Origin: Terriglobia bacterium
GTDB taxonomy: Bacteria > Acidobacteriota > Terriglobia > UBA7540
DNA length: 32,499 nt
Assembly: GCA_020072925.1 (NCBI GenBank)
Contig: JAIQGA010000017.1
Span: 1-32,499 of the forward strand
Direction: 5' to 3'
Below, in pieces: positions 7,459 through 14,906 of this stretch. The stretch's first letter is position 1. Each line of letters opens with the position of its first letter. Under the pieces are notes generated by a model. The model ran no database searches. It was not told the origin of the DNA and worked only from the letters and a program-made list of their open reading frames with translations. The position numbers and the translations under genes are program-made.

Positions 7459-8586
7459 CTACCCCACAACGGCCACCAGCCGGTGAATATCCACCTCACT
7501 GTTGAACAGATACGGCGACACGCGAATCATCCCGTGGCGCAAACTCACGGCGATCTGGTGAGCGCGCAACTTCTCATAGACCCGCTGTGTTGCTTCGAGC
7601 GAGGGCGCCTGAAAACCCAGAATCGTCGAAGCGTGTTCCGGGTGGGCGGCGCCGGAAAGCGTGTAGCCCTTCCGCCGAAGTTCTTCCGCCAGCAGGTCGA
7701 GAAGGAGGCGACAGTGCTCCGTCACGGCGTGGACCGTGGCGCGCTCCAGGAATTCCAGCGAGGCTTCGAGCGCTGACATATTCAGAAAATTCGCGGTCTC
7801 CGGAACGTCGAACACGCGCGCTCCTTTGGCCAGGGTGAACTGATCCGTGGGCAGCGCGTCGAAATTCTCCGCGCCTTCGACCGCGGACCAGTTCACCACA
7901 GGAACGTCGAGCCGCCCCTGGAGCGCGTGGCTCAGGAATACAAAACCCGTACCATACGGCCCCAGAAACCACTTGTAGGTGGCGACGGCCAGAGCGTCCA
8001 CGGGCAGCGCGTGCAGGTTTAGCTCCAGGGCGCCGGCGCCCTGCGTGCCATCCACAACGAAAATGGCTCCCGCGTTGTGCGCTCGCTCGCCAAACGCGCT
8101 CAGGTCGATCCGGTAGCCCGTCGAGTAATTCACCCAGTCCAGCGCCACGACGCGCGTGCGTGCGCTGAGCGCGGCGTCAAGCGATTCCGGCGCGACCTCG
8201 CCACCCGCAGGCTTCAAAACCTTTGCGCATATTCCGAGACGCCGCAGGTGCAGCCAAGTGAAAAGGTTCGAGGGAAAATTCGAATTGGCGATCACGACTT
8301 CGTCACCGGGTTTGAGGCCGAGCCCCGTTGCGATGGCGCCTATGCCCTGCGTGGCACTGTTGGTGAGAGCGATTTCAGAAGTGTCGGCCCCCACAAGCCG
8401 GGCGATGCGAGCGCGCACGCGGTTGGGTAAATCAAAATATTCCGGCGCCTCCAGGCGTTCCGGATGGCACTTCAACTCGATCGCTTGCTGAAGGCGCGCC
8501 ACCGTCGTACGCGGAAATGGCCCCTGGTGGGCCATGTCGAGATATACGCCGGAAGTGAACTGGGGAAACTCGCTGCGATAGTCCAT
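7459..8586 (-). CDS. Class V aminotransferase (cysteine desulfurase/isopenicillin epimerase-like fold)
   Basis: A 375-residue PLP-dependent fold-type I enzyme. Diagnostic blocks are LTNSATQGIGAIATGL (phosphate-binding turn), FVVDGTQGAGAL with Asp179 contacting the pyridine nitrogen, and ATYKWFLGPYGTGF with Lys205 as the Schiff-base lysine. The C-terminal IAVSLRHGMIRVSPYLFN is the usual small-domain signature (SxRxGxxRxSPHxYN in relatives). No cysteine in a desulfurase-like mobile loop stands out, so it more likely belongs to the isopenicillin-N-epimerase/kynureninase-like branch than to IscS/SufS. It precedes the epimerase gene by 45 bases. Upstream lies a large hairpin repeat and no clear ribosome site, so start and promoter are not independently supported. 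Confidence 0.88.
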   Translation of the reverse strand: MDYRSEFPQFTSGVYLDMAHQGPFPRTTVARLQQAIELKCHPERLEAPEYFDLPNRVRARIARLVGADTSEIALTNSATQGIGAIATGLGLKPGDEVVIANSNFPSNLFTWLHLRRLGICAKVLKPAGGEVAPESLDAALSARTRVVALDWVNYSTGYRIDLSAFGERAHNAGAIFVVDGTQGAGALELNLHALPVDALAVATYKWFLGPYGTGFVFLSHALQGRLDVPVVNWSAVEGAENFDALPTDQFTLAKGARVFDVPETANFLNMSALEASLEFLERATVHAVTEHCRLLLDLLAEELRRKGYTLSGAAHPEHASTILGFQAPSLEATQRVYEKLRAHQIAVSLRHGMIRVSPYLFNSEVDIHRLVAVVG

Positions 8587-8615
8587 GGTCGGAAACGAAG
8601 TCTTCTGGCAGCTTC

Positions 8616-8727
8616 AACACAGAGGGCACTGAGAAGTAGAAAACACAGAGGCCACAGAGAAATAGCAGCGCATTTTGATTTCTCTTTCTCCGGTCGCTCT
8701 GTGGCGCGCCTCAGTGCCCTCTGTGTT
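8616..8727. repeat. Long hairpin repeat with ACACAGAGGGCACTGAG arms
   Basis: AACACAGAGGGCACTGAG at 8616-8633 is perfectly inverted at 8710-8727 (18 bp). Inside, GCCACAGAG (8651-8659) pairs with CTCTGTGGC (8697-8705). The left half carries loosely repeated ACACAGAGGCCACAGAGAAA-like words. The element fills most of the gap between the sigma-like gene and the aminotransferase. Comparable ACACAGAG-rich palindromes are, from general knowledge, widespread in environmental genomes; their function is not established here. Confidence 0.8.
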
Positions 8728-8779
8728 AAATCTTCTTACGTCCTCTCTATCATATCACCGTCTACATGAATGACCCGGT

Positions 8780-9604
8780 CTATGCAAAAAGCCGCTTGAA
8801 GAAGGGCTTCTTCTCCTTCACGGCCTCATTCAAGGGAAGCGCGGAGAGTAACGCGTCCACTTGTGGATCGCGCAATGGCTGGGCGCGCTTCGCCCAACCG
8901 ACCACTTCCAGCACCGCCGTCCAATGCTCGAGACAGGAAAGGCAGTGGGCCCGGTGCTGTTCGATGGGCTCCTTCTCGTACCAGGAAATCTGCCCGTCGA
9001 GCACCCGAATCAGTTGGCGTAAGGCAGGACAGTCCGGCTTCCTCGCCTCGCGCGCCGCATGGGTGATCGCCAGCCACGCTGCAGGCCAGGGGCATTGATC
9101 CTCCGCGCGCTCCAGCACCGCGGCGTAGTCGGCCCTCAGCCGCTCCAGGCCTGCCTTGCCGACACTCGGCGAAATCCTCAGCAACTGTTCAAGGGTCGCG
9201 TCCGAATAGCCCGCGAGTTTCAGGAACATGATTTCCTGGTGCAGCAATGGCGCGCCTTCAAGAAGTGCGGCGATCTTTTCGGCTGTGGGCGCAGACGTGC
9301 CTATGGAATCTTTCGATGGGTCAAGCAAAGGCTGCGCGCGCTCGAAGAGAAACGTCCGCAACTCCACCAGGAATTCCCGCTCCGCCTGATGAGGAAACGC
9401 GCGCAGGCGCTTGAAATCCTCGCCGCTGAGCGCCAGCAGCGCGTCGCGCCAGAATGCCCCGCGCCGCTCGGAGGTCCAGGGAGCATACACATTGAGAAGC
9501 TCGAACGCGACGGGCGAGTATTGGCTCAAGAAGGCGTGCCATGCCCCGGCCCGCCCTTCTTCGCAGGCAGGGAGAATCCTCTGGAAGGTTAGTAGTTTCG
9601 ACAT
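8780..9604 (-). CDS. Sigma-factor-like protein with C-terminal anti-sigma zinc motif (putative)
   Basis: A 274-residue soluble protein of no firmly recognised family. Residues about 8-95 (CEEGRAGAWHAFLSQYSPVA onward) resemble the helical region 2 of ECF sigma factors. Residues about 108-165 (IAALLEGAPLLHQEIMFLKL, then GYSDATLEQLLRISPSVGKA) have the layout of sigma region 4: a helix ending in a hydrophobic run, then a helix-turn-helix. The C-terminal part has His217-x3-Cys221-x2-Cys224 (HRAHCLSC), the zinc-binding pattern of ZAS anti-sigma domains, followed by the amphipathic helix LEHWTAVLEVV. One chain therefore seems to join a degenerate sigma core to its own inhibitor-like domain. No membrane helix is seen. 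No clear ribosome site precedes the ATG. A DNA-free regulatory role is possible, because basic residues in the recognition helix are few. Confidence 0.65.
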   Translation of the reverse strand: MSKLLTFQRILPACEEGRAGAWHAFLSQYSPVAFELLNVYAPWTSERRGAFWRDALLALSGEDFKRLRAFPHQAEREFLVELRTFLFERAQPLLDPSKDSIGTSAPTAEKIAALLEGAPLLHQEIMFLKLAGYSDATLEQLLRISPSVGKAGLERLRADYAAVLERAEDQCPWPAAWLAITHAAREARKPDCPALRQLIRVLDGQISWYEKEPIEQHRAHCLSCLEHWTAVLEVVGWAKRAQPLRDPQVDALLSALPLNEAVKEKKPFFKRLFA

Positions 9605-9628
9605 ATTTTGGAAATTGATGCCCCGTTC

Positions 9629-9656
9629 AAAACGACCCTCGCGAAGGGCGCGGTCG
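9629..9656 (-). terminator. Possible rho-independent terminator
   Basis: On the minus strand, CCCT-TCGCG-AGGG, extended by an outer CGAC/GTCG pair, is followed by TCGTTTT. It lies after the stop codon of the small exported protein ending at 9682 and just before the sigma-like gene. The stem is short, so support is moderate. Confidence 0.35.
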
Positions 9657-9681
9657 CGCTCCGATCCTCCGGCGAGACCGG

Positions 9682-10188
9682 CTATTGCCCCTCCGCCGTT
9701 CGGATGCTATCCGTCAGGTGCTGGACCACCAGCAAGGCCGTATCCTCCACGGCTTTCTGCAGCGCCGGAGGATTATAAGGGCGATATAAATCGTCCTGCC
9801 AGACCGAAGCGCCGTTGCGGTCCGCGATGAAGACTTCCGAGTGCACGCGCTTCAGCCGCCGCGATTCAAGGCAGGATCCGCGCATCACCGCGTCCGCTCC
9901 TTTGGCTGCGGTCACGATCCGAATACGCCCCATTTTGGCAAGGTTTTCCAAGAGCCTGTCACTCAGCGAATTGTCCATTCGCTGGACGTAGAGGGTGCGG
10001 ATCCGCAGTAGTTTGCGCGCATCGTTGGTGGTTGCTGTGCGAGGCCCACCTCCCAGGGACGGGCCGGGCTGGGGGTTCAGCGTCGGCGGCTTCTGTTCTT
10101 GCGGTGGCTGGGATTGGTCGGCCTCCTGGCCCCAGCCGAAACCTGCCAAAACCAATACCGCCGCCAGACACCCCACGGCCATTCGCAT
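9682..10188 (-). CDS. Exported protein of unknown function, possibly CsgG/TolB-N-like fold
   Basis: The start at 10188 is chosen because GGGAGGG sits a few bases upstream and a signal peptide follows at once (MRMAVGCLAAVLVLAGFGWG, cleavage probably near residue 20). A longer frame up to 10287 has no ribosome site and hides the signal. The mature part starts with a Gln/Pro-rich linker and then a compact alpha/beta domain. This contains RTLYVQRMDNSLSDRLLENL, IRIVTAAKGADAVMRGSC and EVFIADRNGASVWQDDLY, ending in a helix AVEDTALLVVQHLTDSI. The pattern 'minimise to a single strand, then GADAVxxG' recalls CsgG/LptE-like periplasmic domains, but this is only a fold-level impression. It lies 217 bases downstream of the coiled-coil protein gene. 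Confidence 0.65.
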   Translation of the reverse strand: MRMAVGCLAAVLVLAGFGWGQEADQSQPPQEQKPPTLNPQPGPSLGGGPRTATTNDARKLLRIRTLYVQRMDNSLSDRLLENLAKMGRIRIVTAAKGADAVMRGSCLESRRLKRVHSEVFIADRNGASVWQDDLYRPYNPPALQKAVEDTALLVVQHLTDSIRTAEGQ

Positions 10189-10405
10189 GATGCCCTCCCG
10201 AGGTGCAAACAAACCAAATCTGGGGAAAAGGATCGGGAGTCGGGGAGTGTATTGTCGCGTCAAGGACCGGAGAACCGCAGCCGGCAACGCCTGAATTTCG
10301 GCGCGGCGCCGGGCATTCGAACCATCCGTGAGACACCCTGCAGCGCGAGGCCGAACGCCGCAACCCTCTCGCCGTCACCTTCGCCCGCTGACGGCATCGC
10401 CCGGA

Positions 10406-10735
10406 TCACTGGCCGTAGAGCTTTTCACCCTCTTTGAGCATCTGCTGGCGGTCTTTCAGGTCCTGGCGTTCGTTCCGCTGCCGCTCGCGGAGTGCGCGCC
10501 TTTCCTGCTCCATCTGGTGCTTCATCTGGGTGCGCGCGGGCTTGCTCACGTCTGCGCTCTTCCAGGACGCCTTCGCATACTTCTCTTTCAACTTCAGGGT
10601 CTTCAGCTCTTGCTTTTGACGCGCCTTGAGCTGCTGCCGCTCCAGTTTCGGGCTGTAGTCCTGCCCCGCGCACCTGGGCGCGGACGCGATTCCCAACAGG
10701 ACCGCCGCGACCATCAAGATGAGAAGGTTCCGCAT
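10406..10735 (-). CDS. Small exported Lys/Arg/Gln-rich coiled-coil protein
   Basis: This 109-residue protein was not recognised as a family. A clear signal peptide (MRNLLILMVAAVLLGIASA) is followed by an almost purely helical, highly charged body. The body is rich in Lys, Arg, Glu and Gln, with runs such as LERQQLKARQKQELKTLKLK and QERRALRERQRNERQDLKDR. There is a short Ser/Ala/Pro break in the middle (KSADVSKPART). It has no cysteine after the probable cleavage site and no transmembrane helix, so a periplasmic or secreted coiled coil is expected. GGAGAAG is well placed before the ATG. A periplasmic chaperone-like, Spy-like or cell-envelope spacer role would fit the composition, but nothing proves it. 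Confidence 0.7.
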   Translation of the reverse strand: MRNLLILMVAAVLLGIASAPRCAGQDYSPKLERQQLKARQKQELKTLKLKEKYAKASWKSADVSKPARTQMKHQMEQERRALRERQRNERQDLKDRQQMLKEGEKLYGQ

Positions 10736-10870
10736 TCGCTTCTCCTCGATTTCGGAATCACCGCGCTGGTGGCTGCGAGGGCGAACTTCGGTCTTCCCCC
10801 CGGACGATCCCTCTCCACGCGCATCTTACCGGGAAAGCTGCCTCAGTACAACCGATTTCCCTGCCCGGTA

Positions 10871-11698
10871 TCAATTGAACCCCGCAGCGGACCATTTCCG
10901 CAGCGTGTCCTTCACCAGGCCTGCGACGCAGGCGTTGACCTTGTGGAAATATATGTCCGCCTTCTTCTGGTCGAAGTCGCGCGGCGCGCCCTCGCCGGCC
11001 TTGTAGAGGATGATCGGCGAAGGGAAGGGCGTCGCCGACCAGGTGCCCGGCGCCGGCGCGGGCGTCGTGGTCACGGCGGAGTAGCGGTCTTTAACCACCA
11101 GCTTCGGGTTGATCGCCTGGATAAAGGCCGTTTCGTTTTCTCCCGCGTGCCCGCCCGTGTTGCCGAAGACTTCGACGGCCGCGTCGGAACATGCCGACCA
11201 CCAGTTCACTACCAGTGTGTTGACCTTGCTTTCCAGCCCCACGTCTTCGGCGAGCTTGTTCAGGATCTGCGTCTGCGGACCGCCATGGCCGTTGATGATG
11301 ATGATGTTCCTGAACCCGTTCCGCACCAGCCCTGCGAGCACCGCGCGCACGTAGGGCGCATAAGCCTCGGCGGGAATGTTCGTGGCGCCGGGATAAGCCG
11401 CCAGCGAGCCCGTCACGCCGTAGGGAATGTGCGGCGCGATGAGGGCGTTGACCTCCGGCGCGATTGCCTCCGCGATCTTCACAGGGGCGAGATTATCCGC
11501 GCCATTATTAACCACACCGTGCGGCTCGAGCGTCCCCGTCGTCAGCAGCACCGTCTTCACCTTCGCGGGAACGAGCTCGCGGAATTCCATCCAGTTCAGG
11601 TCGTCCATTTGGCGCGAGGGAATCTCCTGCGCGAAGCCGTTCGAAAGCCCCGCGCCTGTCACCACCAGCCAGCCAGCAAGCCACAATCGTCGCATCAT
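10871..11698 (-). CDS. Creatininase-family amidohydrolase, exported
   Basis: A 275-residue metal-dependent amidohydrolase of the creatininase fold (the family includes creatininase and the MftE and FAPy-deformylase types). An N-terminal signal peptide (LWLAGWLVVTGAGLSNGFAQ) places it in the periplasm, unlike cytoplasmic relatives. Metal-site candidates are Glu58 and His60 in GTLEPHG, Asp68, His138 in IINGHGG, and the HAGENET segment at 184-190. The usual GSxEQHGPHLP loop is replaced by GTLEPHGVVNNGAD, as in many exported acidobacterial-type members, so the substrate is probably not creatinine. GGGAGGTGG precedes the ATG. It is the first gene of a minus-strand run, with a 450-base gap upstream. 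Confidence 0.9.
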   Translation of the reverse strand: MMRRLWLAGWLVVTGAGLSNGFAQEIPSRQMDDLNWMEFRELVPAKVKTVLLTTGTLEPHGVVNNGADNLAPVKIAEAIAPEVNALIAPHIPYGVTGSLAAYPGATNIPAEAYAPYVRAVLAGLVRNGFRNIIIINGHGGPQTQILNKLAEDVGLESKVNTLVVNWWSACSDAAVEVFGNTGGHAGENETAFIQAINPKLVVKDRYSAVTTTPAPAPGTWSATPFPSPIILYKAGEGAPRDFDQKKADIYFHKVNACVAGLVKDTLRKWSAAGFN

Positions 11699-12151
11699 CG
11701 CCCACCTCCCGCGGCATTCTACGCGTCGACCCCCGACAAAGCGAGCAGTTCCCGCGCACTGGGTCCCGTGTTAGGAACAAATCGTGCCGGCTTCATAGGG
11801 ACACATAGTCAATCGGACTCCACGCCAAGAACGGACAACAAGTCGCGCCGAATTTGCAACAGGTTTGCACTTCACAGGGCCATCTTGGCCGCCTCTTTGG
11901 ACCGAGGGCGAACCTCTGGTGCGTCAAAAAGGAGACAGTCAACATAGGCGGAAACAGCCCCTGAAACTTGCCCCAAAATTCCTCCGCAAACCCCTATTTT
12001 GTGCATTTTTGCCACACTAAGTACGCTTTCTGCATACCCTCTGAGACTATAGCCTACATATGGTGCCACCTTCGCGAAGGGGACGCGGCGAGCAGGATGT
12101 CGGCGGTAAGGAGTAGAACGAAGGGCCGGCAGGATGGCGGCGCAACCGCCG
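11699..12151. other. Intergenic region upstream of the creatininase gene
   Basis: No convincing gene. Small open frames on both strands show no family motif or signal peptide. The middle part (about 11940-12060) is less GC-rich than the genes around it and could hold a promoter for the creatininase gene, but no good paired -35/-10 was found. The right end holds a short hairpin element at 12125-12154. Confidence 0.5.
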
Positions 12152-12154
12152 CTA
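12125..12154. repeat. Short hairpin element overlapping the oxidase subunit stop codon
   Basis: On the minus strand CATAGCGGCGGTTGCGCCGCC contains a GGCGG/CCGCC hairpin (12136-12140 with 12146-12150) followed by CCTGCCGGCCC. The TAG at 12154-12152 is the stop codon of the second oxidase gene. The layout, a TAG followed at once by a GC hairpin, matches the elements at 1151-1206 and 22385-22467. Confidence 0.45.
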
Positions 12155-13228
12155 TGTGGCGCGGGGGGCGGGGTGGAAGAAGGCGCGGAGCATCCAGGCG
12201 ACGGTGGCGAGGCCGCCCACCAGAAGGAGGGCGAACAGGACAAACACAAACCATTGCCCCTGGACGGGCAGCGTGCGGGGATCGAAATAGGGCCGCAGGT
12301 AAGCGACGCGCACCAAGTGGCGAATCACGGCCATCAGGCTGAGGGTTCCGACAATGGCGACGCAGGCGGCCGCCAGGCTTCGCTTCGCCGCCACCATGGC
12401 AAGCATCGCCAGCACAACGGCGATGACGAGCAGCGCGGTGGCCAGGCGGTCGCCGCCCAGAAACATCGCGCGGATGTCTTGCGGCAAGCCGAAGAGAAAC
12501 CACAAGCCGACCAGAAACTCGACGCCGGTCCCGGCCATGAACCACTTCACGCCGTAGGCGCGCGCCCACACCGCGAGCTCCGGGGCCTCCGTGCGCCACG
12601 TGCGCGCGAGCAGCGCAACACCCAACCCCGCCACGGCCGCCGCGCCCACCAGAAAGTGCAGCAACCGCGCTAGCCCCGGCGCCGTCACGGGGCCCAGCAC
12701 CGAGCCCACTTCGTGCCGCAGATGCAGCGGGTAGAAATCCTGCGGCCGCAGCATCAAAGTCATGTTGCGGGAAAAGATGAAGGCCACGAAGACGAAAAGC
12801 ACGGTCGTCGCCAGGATGACCCAGGGAGCGCGCGCGCCCAGTTCATCCTGCTGCAGGCTGAACCAGTAGACACCGTAATAGCCGAGCAGGACGAAGAACA
12901 CCACCGCCAGCCACGACCAAGCCATCAGCACGGACGAGGTATAAAACAGTTGCCCGTAAACCAACTGGAGGAAAAGCAGCGGCGCCACTCCCAGAGTAAT
13001 CGTGAAGGCCACGACGGGCGGCATGGCGCGCGCCGCGCGCCGCGCAAACTCACGATGTTGCAGGTCGTGCCGGCCCAGAAAACTCGAGAGGGTAAGCATC
13101 ATCACGCCGCCCGCCAGGAAATTCATCGCGACGACGTGCAGGACGAACGTGAACACCAGGAGAAACTCGAGCAACCACACGGGCGCGGGCAGTGGAATGG
13201 GGACGGGAGCGGGAATTACCGGATTCAT
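12152..13228 (-). CDS. Membrane subunit II of a divergent cytochrome bd-like oxidase, paralogous to subunit I
   Basis: A 358-residue protein with about eight hydrophobic helices. The start ATG (13228) overlaps the TGA of the upstream gene (ATGA), so the two are translationally coupled. The frame extends further upstream only inside the other gene. Helix 1 carries LHVVAMNFLAGG (His31), matching LHVFVSHFAIGGG of subunit I. A 32-residue gapless segment (228-259, KWFMAGT...GLW...LP...R...GG) aligns with subunit I residues 218-249 with 13 identities. His191 in LARLLHFLVGAAAVAG sits where canonical CydA has its FVHT haem-b558 histidine helix. It therefore looks like a CydA-type paralogue rather than CydB. 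Likely role: the second integral subunit of a terminal oxidase in the cytoplasmic membrane. Confidence 0.75.
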   Translation of the reverse strand: MNPVIPAPVPIPLPAPVWLLEFLLVFTFVLHVVAMNFLAGGVMMLTLSSFLGRHDLQHREFARRAARAMPPVVAFTITLGVAPLLFLQLVYGQLFYTSSVLMAWSWLAVVFFVLLGYYGVYWFSLQQDELGARAPWVILATTVLFVFVAFIFSRNMTLMLRPQDFYPLHLRHEVGSVLGPVTAPGLARLLHFLVGAAAVAGLGVALLARTWRTEAPELAVWARAYGVKWFMAGTGVEFLVGLWFLFGLPQDIRAMFLGGDRLATALLVIAVVLAMLAMVAAKRSLAAACVAIVGTLSLMAVIRHLVRVAYLRPYFDPRTLPVQGQWFVFVLFALLLVGGLATVAWMLRAFFHPAPRAT

Positions 13229-14589
13229 GGTTTGGATTCTCCCGAACTTGGCGCGGGTTGGACTTGCGCTTTCTCTCCCGGTGGCGGCGGTTCGATCTCG
13301 ACCGTCGCCGGCGTGGGGTTGAGCGTCGCCAACCAGGCGCCCAGGGCTTTGCGCTCCTCTTCCGTGCCCACAAAGGGCGGCATGAAGCCTTTCACCTCGC
13401 TCAGGTGGCTCAGTTGATAGTCGATCAAGATCCATCGCCAGCCCTTCACGGCAAACCGCACGCTGTTGTAGCCGTTCACGGTGTGGCAACTGGCGCACTG
13501 GGCGCGAAAGATTTCCTGCCCGGTCGACTCCAGCGCTTTCGGATCGACCTCGCGATGGCGTGCCCACAAGGCCGACTTCAGGATACCCTCCTGGCGGAGC
13601 CGCGGAAGGTCGTCGACCCGCACGCCATTCGCGAGCATGTAATCGTAAATGATGTAGGGCTTGCGCACCGCCTCTCGGACCCATTCGGTGACGCCCGTGC
13701 TCGAGAGCGCCATCACCGCCAGCAGAAACGCGAAGGTCAGGTTGAAGTGCCGCGGACGTTGGTAAGGTCCGAAGTACGTAAAGATCACCACCGCCGCCGA
13801 GAAGAAAATGGAGAGGCCGGCAAAGATCGTGACGGCGGGCGCGCCGCCCATGGAGATGTCGCGCGCGGCGGGAGGCAGCGTGGAAATGTACCAGAGCCCC
13901 GCAATCGGAATTGCCGCGGTCCCCGCCAACAGCCACTTCGCGGCGTACTGGACGACCTCGCTGCGCAGCGCCACGTCGCGCACCGTGGAGGCCGTCACGA
14001 GCGCGTACACGCCCGCCAGCGCGACCGCGACGGCTGTGCGCGCCACGCAGGAAGGCAGCATGCCGGGATTGAAAAACGCCGCGGCGAAGCTATGCGTCTC
14101 CAGCCACCGCCCGGGCGTGAGCATGAAAGTCAGGATGCCGTTGATCACGAACAGGCTCGCCCACGCCGCGCCGAAATAGATCCATCCGACGATCAAATGC
14201 GTGCGTCGGTCGAGGCGGTCCCAGCCGTGGTAATAAATAAAGGCCGCGGCGATCTCCACGATGAAGAAAACCCATTCAATCGCCCAGCCCCAGACGAAGA
14301 CGTGGATCAGCGTCGCGGTAGCTTCGGGATTCACCAGGGCGATGCTCCACCAAATACCCACGCCGCTCACCGCGCCGAAAACCAAAACCACCAGCACGAA
14401 GAATCGGGAATGCGACCGCGCGTACTCCAGCAGCGCGGGATTGTTCTCCCGATAAGCCTTGCGCTCCGTCACGGGCAAAAAGAGGCCGCCGCCAATCGCG
14501 AAGTGCGAGACGAAGACGTGCAGGATGGCGATAATCCCAATGATCATTCCCCCACCCAGGATGGGCGGGGTCCAGACCGGATAATTCAT
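13225..14589 (-). CDS. Cytochrome bd-like oxidase subunit I with C-terminal cytochrome c domain
   Basis: A 454-residue polytopic protein. The N-terminal 320 residues follow the CydA pattern: helix 1 with His24 and His29 (ILHVFVSHFAIGGG), a helix with Glu105 and Glu112 (AIEWVFFIVEIAAAFIYYHG) where E. coli CydA has its conserved Glu99/Glu107 pair, and TEWVREAVRKPYIIYDYM at the place of the GRQPW motif. There is no long periplasmic quinol loop. Residues about 355-435 form a monohaem cytochrome c domain with CASCH (Cys365, Cys368, His369) and a candidate axial Met403 in GFMPPF. Electron entry through haem c rather than quinol is therefore inferred. c-haem-bearing, Q-loop-lacking branches of the bd superfamily have been described. 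The helix matching the canonical b558 His186 helix (FNPGMLPSCVARTAVAVALA) has no histidine. The tail is Pro/Glu rich. The gene overlaps subunit II by 4 bases. Confidence 0.82.
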   Translation of the reverse strand: MNYPVWTPPILGGGMIIGIIAILHVFVSHFAIGGGLFLPVTERKAYRENNPALLEYARSHSRFFVLVVLVFGAVSGVGIWWSIALVNPEATATLIHVFVWGWAIEWVFFIVEIAAAFIYYHGWDRLDRRTHLIVGWIYFGAAWASLFVINGILTFMLTPGRWLETHSFAAAFFNPGMLPSCVARTAVAVALAGVYALVTASTVRDVALRSEVVQYAAKWLLAGTAAIPIAGLWYISTLPPAARDISMGGAPAVTIFAGLSIFFSAAVVIFTYFGPYQRPRHFNLTFAFLLAVMALSSTGVTEWVREAVRKPYIIYDYMLANGVRVDDLPRLRQEGILKSALWARHREVDPKALESTGQEIFRAQCASCHTVNGYNSVRFAVKGWRWILIDYQLSHLSEVKGFMPPFVGTEEERKALGAWLATLNPTPATVEIEPPPPGEKAQVQPAPSSGESKP

Positions 14590-14906
14590 CGGCGGACCGT
14601 GGCGAGGGGATTGCGGGCCGCGCAGAGAACCCTTATGCTAGCCTCACTTACCTGCCGATGCAACCGAAATCATACCCGCCACGGCTGCACTCGTGTCAGT
14701 GGGGCACCGCCGGCTCAGTTCAAACAGAATCGGCTCGAGGCGCCCGCCGGGGCAACAAGAGGCGGTCTCGCAGTGCACCACTCGACGAAGGCGCATCCTT
14801 TTTCCTGCTTGCTCCCGTCCCCCAATGCTCCTAAGATACCTCGCCGTAAGGCGGGCCGGCCCGGTGGCTGAAGCCCCCGCGACAACGGCCGGCCCCGGAG
14901 GAGCGC
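14590..14906. other. Intergenic region between divergent oxidase and M2 peptidase genes
   Basis: This gap separates two diverging genes and should hold both promoters. GC-rich palindromic stretches (for example GGCCGGCCC-type words near 14850-14900) are present. No convincing -35/-10 pair or gene was seen. The right end carries GGAGGAG, the ribosome site of the peptidase gene. Confidence 0.4.

Noticed and set aside
10328-11947. A 539-codon plus-strand open frame
   Set aside because: It runs antisense to the coiled-coil protein and creatininase genes, which have clear motifs, signal peptides and ribosome sites; its translation is Arg/His-rich without domains, typical of GC-rich shadow frames.
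11872-12249. Minus-strand frame of 125 codons in the creatininase upstream gap
   Set aside because: No motif, Ser/Pro/Ala-rich start overlapping the oxidase gene in another frame, and no ribosome site.
13229-13936. N-terminal extension of oxidase subunit II
   Set aside because: The extension overlaps subunit I in another frame and is of Arg/Gly-rich non-membrane character; the ATGA-coupled start at 13228 begins directly before the first helix.
13192-14871. A 559-codon plus-strand open frame
   Set aside because: Antisense to the oxidase subunit I gene, with Arg/His-rich composition and no motif.
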